A stretch of DNA of 64,000 nt, taken from contig NZ_JABURM010000005.1 in NCBI RefSeq assembly GCF_014762685.1, forward strand, positions 1,054,001-1,118,000, written 5' to 3'. The stretch comes from Gracilimonas sp. GTDB taxonomy: Bacteria > Bacteroidota > Rhodothermia > Balneolales > Balneolaceae. A program made the translations under genes and the position numbers. The notes below the pieces were generated by a model, which saw nothing but the letters and a program-made list of their open reading frames with translations, did not search any database and was not told the origin of the DNA. Below, one piece after another: positions 57,257 through 64,000 of this stretch (positions are counted from its first letter, which is position 1; every line of letters starts with the position of its first letter).

Positions 57257-58288
57257 TCAGTCTATCGAACAACCACCGGTAAATCCCTCCGCGGAAAAAT
57301 CGGTTTTAAAACTCCCCATTCTGTCTTCGTAAAGTGCCCGTAACTCAAGTTCATGTTCTCCTGAACGTTTTGGGGAACAATATTCCAAGACATAGTATGA
57401 ATTGGATTCACTTTCCAGCCTTTCTGCTATTGCAAGGAAAGTTTCATTTAGCTGAAGAGAATCTTCCGCGAGTTCAAATCCATTCTTCCCAAAACTCTGC
57501 AACACTTCTTCATCAATTTCTCCACCCAAACCAATGGTAAATACAGCTTGATCATTGCCCGTATACTTGACAGCATCAAGAGCTTCTGCAGTGCTGACAC
57601 GTCCGGCCTGATCTGTGCCATCCGTAAATATAACCATAGAACCCGCAGTGGAGATATCTTCATTAAGTCTGATTTCTTCCAGCCGGGAGCTCATAATATT
57701 CAAACCTTGAATCACCGCCCCATTTAAGTTCGTTGAGACATCAGTGCTTATATTTTCATCTATAGACAAAATCCCTTTCTTCAGGGTATCTGCATTTTTG
57801 GTAAAGAAAACCAGGGGATGTATTTCCTGTTCACCATCAAACCAATACACAGCCATCTCCCGGGTTCCATAGAGGTTTTCCTGAGCAGCCGGCATAGTTC
57901 GGTCAATGAAGGTAGTTGCAGCCTCTTTTAGCTTAGGCAAATCTGCATTGTTTAATATGCTTCCACTTAAATCTAAAAGCAGTATAGATGAGTATAAAAA
58001 ATCCCCGCGTTCCCGCTGTATTTTTGCCTGGGACTCAAGGGTAGAAATACGGGAACCATCCTCATAGATTTCAAAATCTGAAGGTTCCAGGACAGCCGAT
58101 TGGAGGTCTTCAGGAAGGTCTACTTTAAAAAATAACCGTATTTTGGAAGGTAATTCAGTTTTTGATTCAAAAAGCTCAACTTCTATTTCCTGCCCAACTT
58201 CAATGTTATTGGTGCAACCTGATAGTATCAGTATTGAAGCAACTATAGTGAAAATCGCTAAAACTGCAACACTTTGTATCGTTTTCAT
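57257..58288 (-). CDS. VWA-domain lipoprotein
   Basis: A 343-residue lipoprotein with lipobox LSGC and lipidated Cys25. A von Willebrand A domain occupies about 100-290, with the MIDAS DLSGS (106-110), the downstream STNLNGA and IFTDGTDQ. A beta-rich pre-domain (about 35-95) and a C-terminal EYCSPKRSGEHELEL strand follow. It probably binds a protein ligand at the envelope. It stands alone; function is unknown. Confidence 0.88.
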   Translation of the reverse strand: MKTIQSVAVLAIFTIVASILILSGCTNNIEVGQEIEVELFESKTELPSKIRLFFKVDLPEDLQSAVLEPSDFEIYEDGSRISTLESQAKIQRERGDFLYSSILLLDLSGSILNNADLPKLKEAATTFIDRTMPAAQENLYGTREMAVYWFDGEQEIHPLVFFTKNADTLKKGILSIDENISTDVSTNLNGAVIQGLNIMSSRLEEIRLNEDISTAGSMVIFTDGTDQAGRVSTAEALDAVKYTGNDQAVFTIGLGGEIDEEVLQSFGKNGFELAEDSLQLNETFLAIAERLESESNSYYVLEYCSPKRSGEHELELRALYEDRMGSFKTDFSAEGFTGGCSID

Positions 58289-58636
58289 ATTTTGTAGATG
58301 AAATGGTGATTGGCGCTATTCTCTCACCAAGTTTTAACTCTCAATTCAATATTTGTTCCAATTTCTCGCTTTTTATTTTCCCGTAACTTAAACGGCCCTA
58401 CTGATCGTAAAAATTGCCCCCCATGAATAATGGAGTTTGTTATCATCCCGTTATTTTCAATACTCTTATTTTAGGTGTTTTGGCTATCGTTTGCTTAATG
58501 ACAGGTGCTCAAAAGTCTAAAAATAACCAGCTGCCTCAATTTTGATATTGATTTTTGTTTGTTCATTTTGGCAAATCCTCATAATACAGGAGGCTTTCAA
58601 GGATTAGCCAAGCTAAATGAAATTAATATTACTTCT
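58289..58636 (+). other. Leader region with a possible 40-codon ORF
   Basis: A 348-base gap between the VWA gene and the PLP enzyme. It contains an open frame 58423-58545 of 40 codons with a hydrophobic core (VIFNTLILGVLAIVCLM) and ends in NNQLPQF. It could be a small membrane protein or chance. The downstream gene's frame is open to 58505 but that part does not look conserved. I see no SAM-riboswitch consensus and no terminator. Confidence 0.3.
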
Positions 58637-59818
58637 ATGGATTTTTCAAAACACAAAAAGGGAACCACTTCCATTTGGGCAGGGGAAACCAAAAAGGTTC
58701 ACCAAGGCAGTTCTACTGTCCCTATCTTCAATACAGTTACATTTGCCTATGGCGATCTGGATGATTGGTACGAAGTAGCCCAGGGGAAGCAAAAAGGTCA
58801 TATTTACAGCAGAAACACGAATCCTACCGTTCAGGTTTTAGAAGAGAAAATTTGTGTACTTGAAGGAGCTGAAGATGCTATCGCTTTCTCCACCGGAATG
58901 GCGGCCATCAGCAACACCCTTTTTTCCTTACTTAAACCGGGCGACCGGGTTGTTTCCATTAAAGACTCTTATGGAGGCACCAGTAAGTTATTCTTAGAGC
59001 ATCTCCCGAAATTCAATATCCAAGTTGAATTGTGTGAAACGGAAGATCATGAGCAACTGGAGCGAGAAATTGAAAAAGGCTGTAAGCTTGTATATCTGGA
59101 AAGCCCTACCAATCCTACCTTGAAAATTCTTGATTTACAAAGAATAGCAAAAGCAGCCAAAAAAACAGGTGCTGTTGTTGTCTCAGATAATACGTTTGCC
59201 TCTCCCATCAATCAAAACCCAATTTCTCTCGGGGTTGATTTGGTTATTCACAGTGCTACAAAATTTTTAGGTGGTCACTCCGATACCATGTGCGGACTTG
59301 TTTGCGGGAAGAAAGAACTAGTGAGAAAAATTTACGGATACAGGGAAATAAATGGCGCAAGTCTTCATCCTGATGCTGCTTACATGGTGATTCGCGGCAT
59401 GAAAACCTTGGAGTTGAGGGTTCAAAGACAAAACGAAAGTGCCTTGAAAATAGCCCGATACTTAAACGAACATCCGAAAGTAGAAAAAGTTTTTTACCCG
59501 GGATTGGAAAGCCATAACGGGCATGATATTGCTAAAAAACAGATGTCCGGTTTTGGAGGTATTCTGAGTTTTGAACTTAATGGCGGCTATGAATCAGTCA
59601 AAAGTTTGCTACATAATATGAAATTCGTTCATCTGGCGGCCAGTCTTGGGTCTGTAAGTACGTTAGCCGGCCCCCCAAGGACTACCAGCCATGTAGAACT
59701 GACAGAAGCCCAGCGAAAACATTTAGGTATATCAGAAAGCCTGATTCGTTATTCTACGGGCATAGAAAACGTTGAAGACCTTATTGCCGACCTGGAAGAA
59801 GGCTTAAATAAAGTTTAA
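58637..59818 (+). CDS. Cystathionine gamma-synthase/lyase-family PLP enzyme
   Basis: A trans-sulfuration enzyme with PLP bound to Lys209 (HSATKFLGGHSD), YSRNTNPT near the N-terminus, STGMAAI, ESPTNP and the C-terminal SLGSVSTLAGPPRTTSH motif. I placed the start at ATG 58637, giving 393 residues, the family length; an in-frame ATG at 58505 would add 44 atypical residues. It could be cystathionine gamma-synthase, gamma-lyase or O-acetylhomoserine sulfhydrylase; the sequence does not settle this. It is convergent with the next gene, leaving 15 bases. Confidence 0.9.
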   Translation: MDFSKHKKGTTSIWAGETKKVHQGSSTVPIFNTVTFAYGDLDDWYEVAQGKQKGHIYSRNTNPTVQVLEEKICVLEGAEDAIAFSTGMAAISNTLFSLLKPGDRVVSIKDSYGGTSKLFLEHLPKFNIQVELCETEDHEQLEREIEKGCKLVYLESPTNPTLKILDLQRIAKAAKKTGAVVVSDNTFASPINQNPISLGVDLVIHSATKFLGGHSDTMCGLVCGKKELVRKIYGYREINGASLHPDAAYMVIRGMKTLELRVQRQNESALKIARYLNEHPKVEKVFYPGLESHNGHDIAKKQMSGFGGILSFELNGGYESVKSLLHNMKFVHLAASLGSVSTLAGPPRTTSHVELTEAQRKHLGISESLIRYSTGIENVEDLIADLEEGLNKV

Positions 59819-59833
59819 CCGTTTATTCAGACG

Positions 59834-61798
59834 TTAATCCGGCTCAATACTGACAAACCGCTCAATATTCCTGGACATTTCAATCCGGGTAATAAACGAC
59901 TGAATTATTTTCTTATAGAGCTCTTTCCCCATTATTTTATCCTCAACACCGGCATCAATATTAGGATTATCATTCACCTCAATTACATAAACTTTATCAC
60001 CCAACATTTTTAAATCTACCCCATAAAGCCCATCTCCCATTAATGAAGCTGCTTTAGTAGCCGTTTTTAAAACTTTTGGAGGCACCTGATCAAAAGACAG
60101 AGTAGCAGAATCTCCGGACTGATCATTTTTAGGGCCTTTCCAATTGTAAATTTGCCAGTGTCCTTTGGCCATAAAATATTTACATACAAAAAGCGGCTGA
60201 TTATCAAGAACTCCCACCCTCCAGTCATAATCAGATGGCAAAAATTCCTGTCCGATTATCAGGTCAGATATCTTAAATAGTCTCTCCAGTGATTCGTTCA
60301 TCTCACCAATATCATTCACCTTCGTAACTCCAACTGAAAAAGCACTGTCAGGTTGTTTGAGAATTAAGGGAAATTTTAAATTCATTGAATTTTTGACACT
60401 TCCCATTCCCTTTACAAAGACCATGGTTTCGGGAGTAAGGATATTATTTACTTTTAGGCGTTCGTGAAGGTAAATTTTATTAGAACAACGCAGTATAGAC
60501 CAAGGGTCATCAATTACCGCTAATCCTTCAGCATAAGCTTTCCTCGAAAAGTGATAGGTGTAGTTATTTACATTGGTCGTTTCCCGAATAAAAAGTGCGT
60601 CAAACTCGGAAAGCCGGTTATAATCGTCCTTGGTAATGTATTCGGTATAGATATCCACGTCATCCGCTGCTGCTTCAAATTTATTCAGCGCTTTTTTATT
60701 GGAAGGTGGGTTTTCTTCTTCCGGATTTACCAAAATAGCCAAGTGATAAATATAATTTTTTAGTTTAGTTTTTTTAAACCGCTTGGCTTCGAAATATCCC
60801 TTAGCAAAATCCTTTACCAAATCAAGATCGGAAGGTTCAATTTTATTCAAACTCAGGGGAGCAATTCGTTTTATATCCCAACGATCTGTCTTTACGAAAT
60901 GCACCTGAAATATAGGAGCCTCAAACATCTGGTATAGCTTCTGCCCCAATAACTTAAAAGCAGGATCTGCAGCCTGACCAAAATAGATATTCAGCACTTT
61001 ACTTCCATTCTCACACCGCTGCAAACTTTTTTGGATTACTTCATCAATATCCTCAGCAATAGAACGAATTACCCCGACATCTTTAAAATCGCGAATGGTT
61101 GTTACATTAGGAATCGCCCGGTGCTCCCTTGCTGAAGCCAGCAATGATACATAGTACCCCATACTTTGATAACGGTATGAATTGCACAAATTAAAAACCC
61201 GGAGTGCCCGCTCGGAAAATAAGCCTGTATTGGAAGTGTAATCCTTAGATGAAACCACCTCAACATTTTGTACAACCAAGTTCCAGTCTTTCGGATTATC
61301 AACTACAATAACATTGGAAATTCGGGTTTTATTTGCAGATTTAGGCAACTCCAGTATCATTCTTAAACCATCCCTTCCCTCTTCATAATAATCCTTCATC
61401 ATTTCAGTAGATTCAAACCCAGCTTTTTTATACCAGGAAATCAACTCCCTGTTATCAATACTTACTTCAAGAGAAATGCGTTCGGCTTTCTTCTCATTGG
61501 CTATTTCCCGAGCTTTATTCAGCAATTCATTACCAATTCCTTTTCCCTGGAATTCGGGATCAACTACAATTGAAAATATCCGAACTGTATGTTTATAGAT
61601 GTATAAAATGAGGCACCCAACTACAGTCAGCTTGCCATCAATATTAATTTCCGCAATCCAAACCTGCTGAAACGTACTTTTAAGACTTAAAGAAAGCGTA
61701 CGTCGCGAGCTTTGTTGATATAAGGGAAAAGCTTTTTGCTCAAGATCGAGCAAAAATTCAAGATCACCTACTACTGATCTTCTTATGTTAATTACCAT
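59834..61798 (-). CDS. GNAT acetyltransferase fused to RimK-like ATP-grasp ligase
   Basis: A 654-residue fusion. Residues 1-150 are a GNAT domain with the acetyl-CoA loop QGKGIG (84-89) and LEVSIDNRELISWYKKAGF. From about 160 to 350 is an RLAN-type (RimK-like ATP-grasp N-terminal) region with NLCNSYRYQSMGYYVSLLA and FGQAADPAFK. The rest is an ATP-grasp domain with LILKQPDSAFSVGVTK, GVDLK and VIEVNDNPNID, whose acidic and Asn residues bind Mg-ATP. Such fusions have been predicted to make small peptides or modify proteins with amino acids. Neither substrate is known. It has no signal peptide. Neighbours give no partner. Confidence 0.9.
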   Translation of the reverse strand: MVINIRRSVVGDLEFLLDLEQKAFPLYQQSSRRTLSLSLKSTFQQVWIAEINIDGKLTVVGCLILYIYKHTVRIFSIVVDPEFQGKGIGNELLNKAREIANEKKAERISLEVSIDNRELISWYKKAGFESTEMMKDYYEEGRDGLRMILELPKSANKTRISNVIVVDNPKDWNLVVQNVEVVSSKDYTSNTGLFSERALRVFNLCNSYRYQSMGYYVSLLASAREHRAIPNVTTIRDFKDVGVIRSIAEDIDEVIQKSLQRCENGSKVLNIYFGQAADPAFKLLGQKLYQMFEAPIFQVHFVKTDRWDIKRIAPLSLNKIEPSDLDLVKDFAKGYFEAKRFKKTKLKNYIYHLAILVNPEEENPPSNKKALNKFEAAADDVDIYTEYITKDDYNRLSEFDALFIRETTNVNNYTYHFSRKAYAEGLAVIDDPWSILRCSNKIYLHERLKVNNILTPETMVFVKGMGSVKNSMNLKFPLILKQPDSAFSVGVTKVNDIGEMNESLERLFKISDLIIGQEFLPSDYDWRVGVLDNQPLFVCKYFMAKGHWQIYNWKGPKNDQSGDSATLSFDQVPPKVLKTATKAASLMGDGLYGVDLKMLGDKVYVIEVNDNPNIDAGVEDKIMGKELYKKIIQSFITRIEMSRNIERFVSIEPD

Positions 61799-62064
61799 GA
61801 GGTCAGGCTATTCGTTCAAAGCCAAATTACATCAATTTTATGTGATCTTATATAGTTCAAAAAAGAATATTTTCCTTTTTTCAGCAAATAGCCCAAATGT
61901 ATTTACACCTGGGTATAATACTTTACAGGGCTCCAATTCCTGGTATCCCGGTACCCTATGATTCAGTTCTGGAAGTTCCCTCACGCAACAAGTAGGTTGA
62001 TTCAATATTCAAAGGCCGCGGAGATACTTCTTTTCAGACTTCCGGCCTAATTTAATAATCGGCT
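61799..62064. other. Intergenic region without recognisable gene
   Basis: A 266-base gap between two minus-strand genes. It has an imperfect hairpin AGGCCGCGGA...TTCCGGCCT near 62010-62050 without a T-run, and an open minus-strand frame of about 55 codons starting at a TTG (with VRELPELNHRVPGYQELEP). Neither has a recognisable family or ribosome-binding site. Confidence 0.35.
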
Positions 62065-62874
62065 TTAATTAGTTAATTCTTTTTCCTCAAAACTCTCATT
62101 GATTTGCTCCATCAAAAAAGCATGAATTGACTTATTCCCTGCAATAATACGTTGTCCGAATAGCCAGTTATCTCCTCCTTTCCAGTCACTTATCACTCCG
62201 CCTGCTTCCTTTATAATGAGTGCCCCTGCAGCTACATCCCAAACGCTCAGGCCATATTCATAAAAGCCTTCAAAACGACCACATGCAACATTACATAAAT
62301 CCCAGGCAGCAGTTCCCGGGCGACGAACCCCGTGCGTTTTTTCCATCATCCTTTTGAATAGCTTCAGATAATTATCCACTAAATCCAAATCTTTATAGGG
62401 AAATCCGGTTCCGATTAAAGACGACCCCGGGTTATCATTCTCAGAAATTTGAATTCGTTCATTATTCAGATATGCACCTTCATCTTCTACAGCAGTAAAT
62501 AATTCCTGATGGGCCACTTCCAGAACCAATGCCACTTTTGGTTCTTTGTTTTCCCAGAGTGCGATAGAAATACAATAAGCCGGAAATGTGTGAGCAAAAT
62601 TAGTTGTACCGTCAATGGGATCAATAATCCAAATTCGCTCGCTTGGAAGAGATGATTTTTGATTTGACTCCTCAGCCAAAATTTGATCTTCGGGGAATTC
62701 GCCCGTCAGTATTTCGATGATCTTCTGTTCAGATGCTATATCTGCATCCGTAACCAAATCGTTTTTTCCTTTGAGTTTTATATCAAATGAAGCTTTATCT
62801 GCATACTTTCGAATAATTTGAGATGCTTCTTTAGCCGCCTGTTTTGCAACTTTAAGCTCTTTGGAGTAATTCAA
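62065..62874 (-). CDS. Inositol monophosphatase family protein
   Basis: A Mg2+-dependent Li+-sensitive sugar/inositol phosphatase of 269 residues. The metal site shows EES (68-70), DPIDGTTN (85-92) and WDVAAGALIIKEAGG (about 217). It may be an inositol-1-phosphatase, a fructose-1,6-bisphosphatase or a PAP phosphatase. The start appears to be TTG at 62874, because a stop closes the frame 8 codons upstream with no ATG between. It is divergent from rpiB. Confidence 0.88.
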   Translation of the reverse strand: MNYSKELKVAKQAAKEASQIIRKYADKASFDIKLKGKNDLVTDADIASEQKIIEILTGEFPEDQILAEESNQKSSLPSERIWIIDPIDGTTNFAHTFPAYCISIALWENKEPKVALVLEVAHQELFTAVEDEGAYLNNERIQISENDNPGSSLIGTGFPYKDLDLVDNYLKLFKRMMEKTHGVRRPGTAAWDLCNVACGRFEGFYEYGLSVWDVAAGALIIKEAGGVISDWKGGDNWLFGQRIIAGNKSIHAFLMEQINESFEEKELTN

Positions 62875-63014
62875 TGTGTCTGCTTTAATTTAGATTTGTG
62901 AGTGATTATTCAGCTTGTTTAATGAAAACCTTTCATTTACTTGATTGTTGGCTTTAATATCAACTAAAAATTGAGGATATTTGTTCTCAATTTCTTACCT
63001 AAGATAAACATTTG

Positions 63015-63455
63015 ATGATCATCCCAATAGCCAGCGACCACGCGGGGTTTCCTGCAAAAGAGGTAACTAAGAAAATATTAAAAGAGATGGGCCACGAACC
63101 CATCGACTACGGTACTCACTCAGAAGATTCCGTGGATTATGCTGATTTTGCCATACAGGTTGCTGAACGTGTAAACAACGGGGAGCATGACCAAGGTATT
63201 TTGATTTGTGGAAGCGGGCAAGGGGTTTGCATGACCGCCAATAAATACCCCAAAGTGAGAGCCGGCCTTGTATACTCCAAAAAATCAGCTGAGCTTACGC
63301 GATCCCACAACAATGCAAATATCTTGTGTTTACCCGGCCGGGATCTGGATGAATCTCAAATCAAAGAAATTTTGGAAGTATGGTTTTCGACCGAATTTGA
63401 GGGAGGGCGTCATGAACGTCGTATCAATAAAATTGAATCTTTAACACAACAATAA
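63015..63455 (+). CDS. rpiB: Ribose-5-phosphate isomerase B
   Basis: Interconverts ribose-5-P and ribulose-5-P in the pentose phosphate pathway. It has SDHAGF with Asp8-His9, catalytic Cys65 in ICGSGQG, and His98 in TRSHNNANILCLPGR. It has 146 residues from ATG 63015; a TTG three bases upstream is not needed. It is followed after 10 bases by glyA. Confidence 0.95.
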   Translation: MIIPIASDHAGFPAKEVTKKILKEMGHEPIDYGTHSEDSVDYADFAIQVAERVNNGEHDQGILICGSGQGVCMTANKYPKVRAGLVYSKKSAELTRSHNNANILCLPGRDLDESQIKEILEVWFSTEFEGGRHERRINKIESLTQQ

Positions 63456-63465
63456 ACTATAGCCG

Positions 63466-64000
63466 ATGAAATCGCTTCAGGAACAAGACGGTCAGATTTT
63501 TGAACTGCTGGAAAAGGAAACAAATAGACAGAATTACAACCTGGAACTGATCGCATCCGAAAATTTTGCCTCTAAAGCAGTGATTTCTGCTATGGGAAGT
63601 ACTCTCACCAATAAATACGCCGAGGGTTACCCCGGGAAGCGTTACTATGGAGGATGTGAATATGTTGATATCGTTGAAGACCATGCCCGCAACCGCGCCA
63701 AAAAATTATTTGGAGCTGACTGGGTAAACGTACAACCTCACTCGGGAGCTACAGCCAATGCTGCCGTTTATTTAGCTTGTATGGAACCCGGAGACACCTT
63801 GCTTGGCCTTGACCTTTCTCATGGCGGTCACCTTACTCACGGATCCCCGGTAAACTTTTCAGGAATTACGTTTAACGCCAAATTTTACGGAGTAAATAAA
63901 GAAACCGGCCGACTGGATATGAACACAATCCGGGACAGAGCCCTGGAAATTAAGCCAAAAATGATTTCCATTGGTGCTTCTGCATACCCAAGAGATTATG
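63466..64000 (+). CDS. glyA: Serine hydroxymethyltransferase (3' end outside window)
   Basis: Converts serine and tetrahydrofolate to glycine and methylene-THF, with PLP. The start ATG 63466 gives [15 protein letters not shown]. The conserved [30 protein letters not shown], and [13 protein letters not shown] (PLP phosphate) follow. The window ends after 178 codons, before the PLP lysine. It probably shares a transcript with rpiB. It supplies the methylene-THF that ThyA, in this window, uses. Confidence 0.96.
   Translation, partial: MKSLQEQDGQIFELLEKETNRQNYNLELIASENFASKAVISAMGSTLTNKYAEGYPGKRYYGGCEYVDIVEDHARNRAKKLFGADWVNVQPHSGATANAAVYLACMEPGDTLLGLDLSHGGHLTHGSPVNFSGITFNAKFYGVNKETGRLDMNTIRDRALEIKPKMISIGASAYPRDY

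Noticed and set aside
58505-58636. N-terminal 44-residue extension of the PLP enzyme
   Set aside because: The extension has no family counterpart, and the conserved protein starts at ATG 58637.
58289-58636. SAM riboswitch ahead of the sulfur-amino-acid enzyme
   Set aside because: I looked for the SAM-I core and for a terminator or anti-terminator pair and found neither.

Overview
The window looks like ordinary chromosome from a Gram-negative bacterium of the Bacteroidota/Balneolota/Rhodothermota kind. This placement is inferred from gene content, because no rRNA or tRNA gene is present. Supporting points are moderate-to-low GC; Bacteroidota-style promoter candidates (TTG, about 20 bases, then TAnnTTTG); a bacillithiol deacetylase; a PPi-type phosphofructokinase beside an ATP-type one; atpDC separated from the other ATP synthase genes; and outer-membrane beta-barrels and lipoproteins of types common in that group. 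A marine Balneola/Gracilimonas-like organism is my best guess.

Layout. 1-5.3 kb (+): the 3'-terminal two thirds of mfd, overlapping sua5, then a four-FAS1-domain lipoprotein. 5.3-9.5 kb: M42 aminopeptidase (-), thioesterase (+), HD phosphohydrolase (+), and a sensor-less hybrid histidine kinase (-) whose 3' end overlaps the HD gene. 9.7-12.5 kb (-): mgtE-thyA-folA. 12.6-22.3 kb (-): one long tightly packed run transcribed as pfkA-pgi-deoxynucleoside kinase-yceD-rpmF-plsX-fabH-fabD-fabG-acpP-fabF-rnc. It joins upper glycolysis, ribosomal protein L32 and fatty-acid/phospholipid synthesis. The L32 gene is only 59 codons and is easily missed. 22.4-26.5 kb (+): polyprenyl diphosphate synthase, LpxH-like hydrolase and PBP1A, an envelope-building operon.

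26.5-29.5 kb (-) is the main accessory patch. It holds a secreted 85-residue cysteine-rich peptide, a membrane-anchored CxxC thioredoxin-like protein, a 6-bladed beta-propeller lipoprotein and a GATase-like secreted protein. Internal terminators separate the peptide gene from the genes below it. I consider this the best candidate for an undescribed small system. 29.6-31.4 kb (-) is atpDC with a good promoter match. 31.7-44.2 kb (+) carries a MuiA-like protein, rsmB, valS, a UvrD/PcrA helicase, an outer-membrane protein and lon. Two palindromic intergenic elements flank valS.

44.3-49.1 kb: PPi-type PFK (-), a sulfide:quinone-reductase-like flavoprotein lacking the expected cysteines, rsgA and a beta-barrel protein. 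49.1-56.3 kb (-): a tripartite MacAB/TolC-like export locus (two permeases, three small YqjD/YqjE/YtxH-like membrane proteins, TolC, HlyD and ATPase). 56.4-64 kb: bshB1, a VWA lipoprotein, a cystathionine-gamma-synthase-family enzyme, a GNAT-RimK-like ATP-grasp fusion, an inositol-monophosphatase-family enzyme, rpiB and the 5' part of glyA. I saw no prophage, IS element, CRISPR array, tRNA or rRNA.
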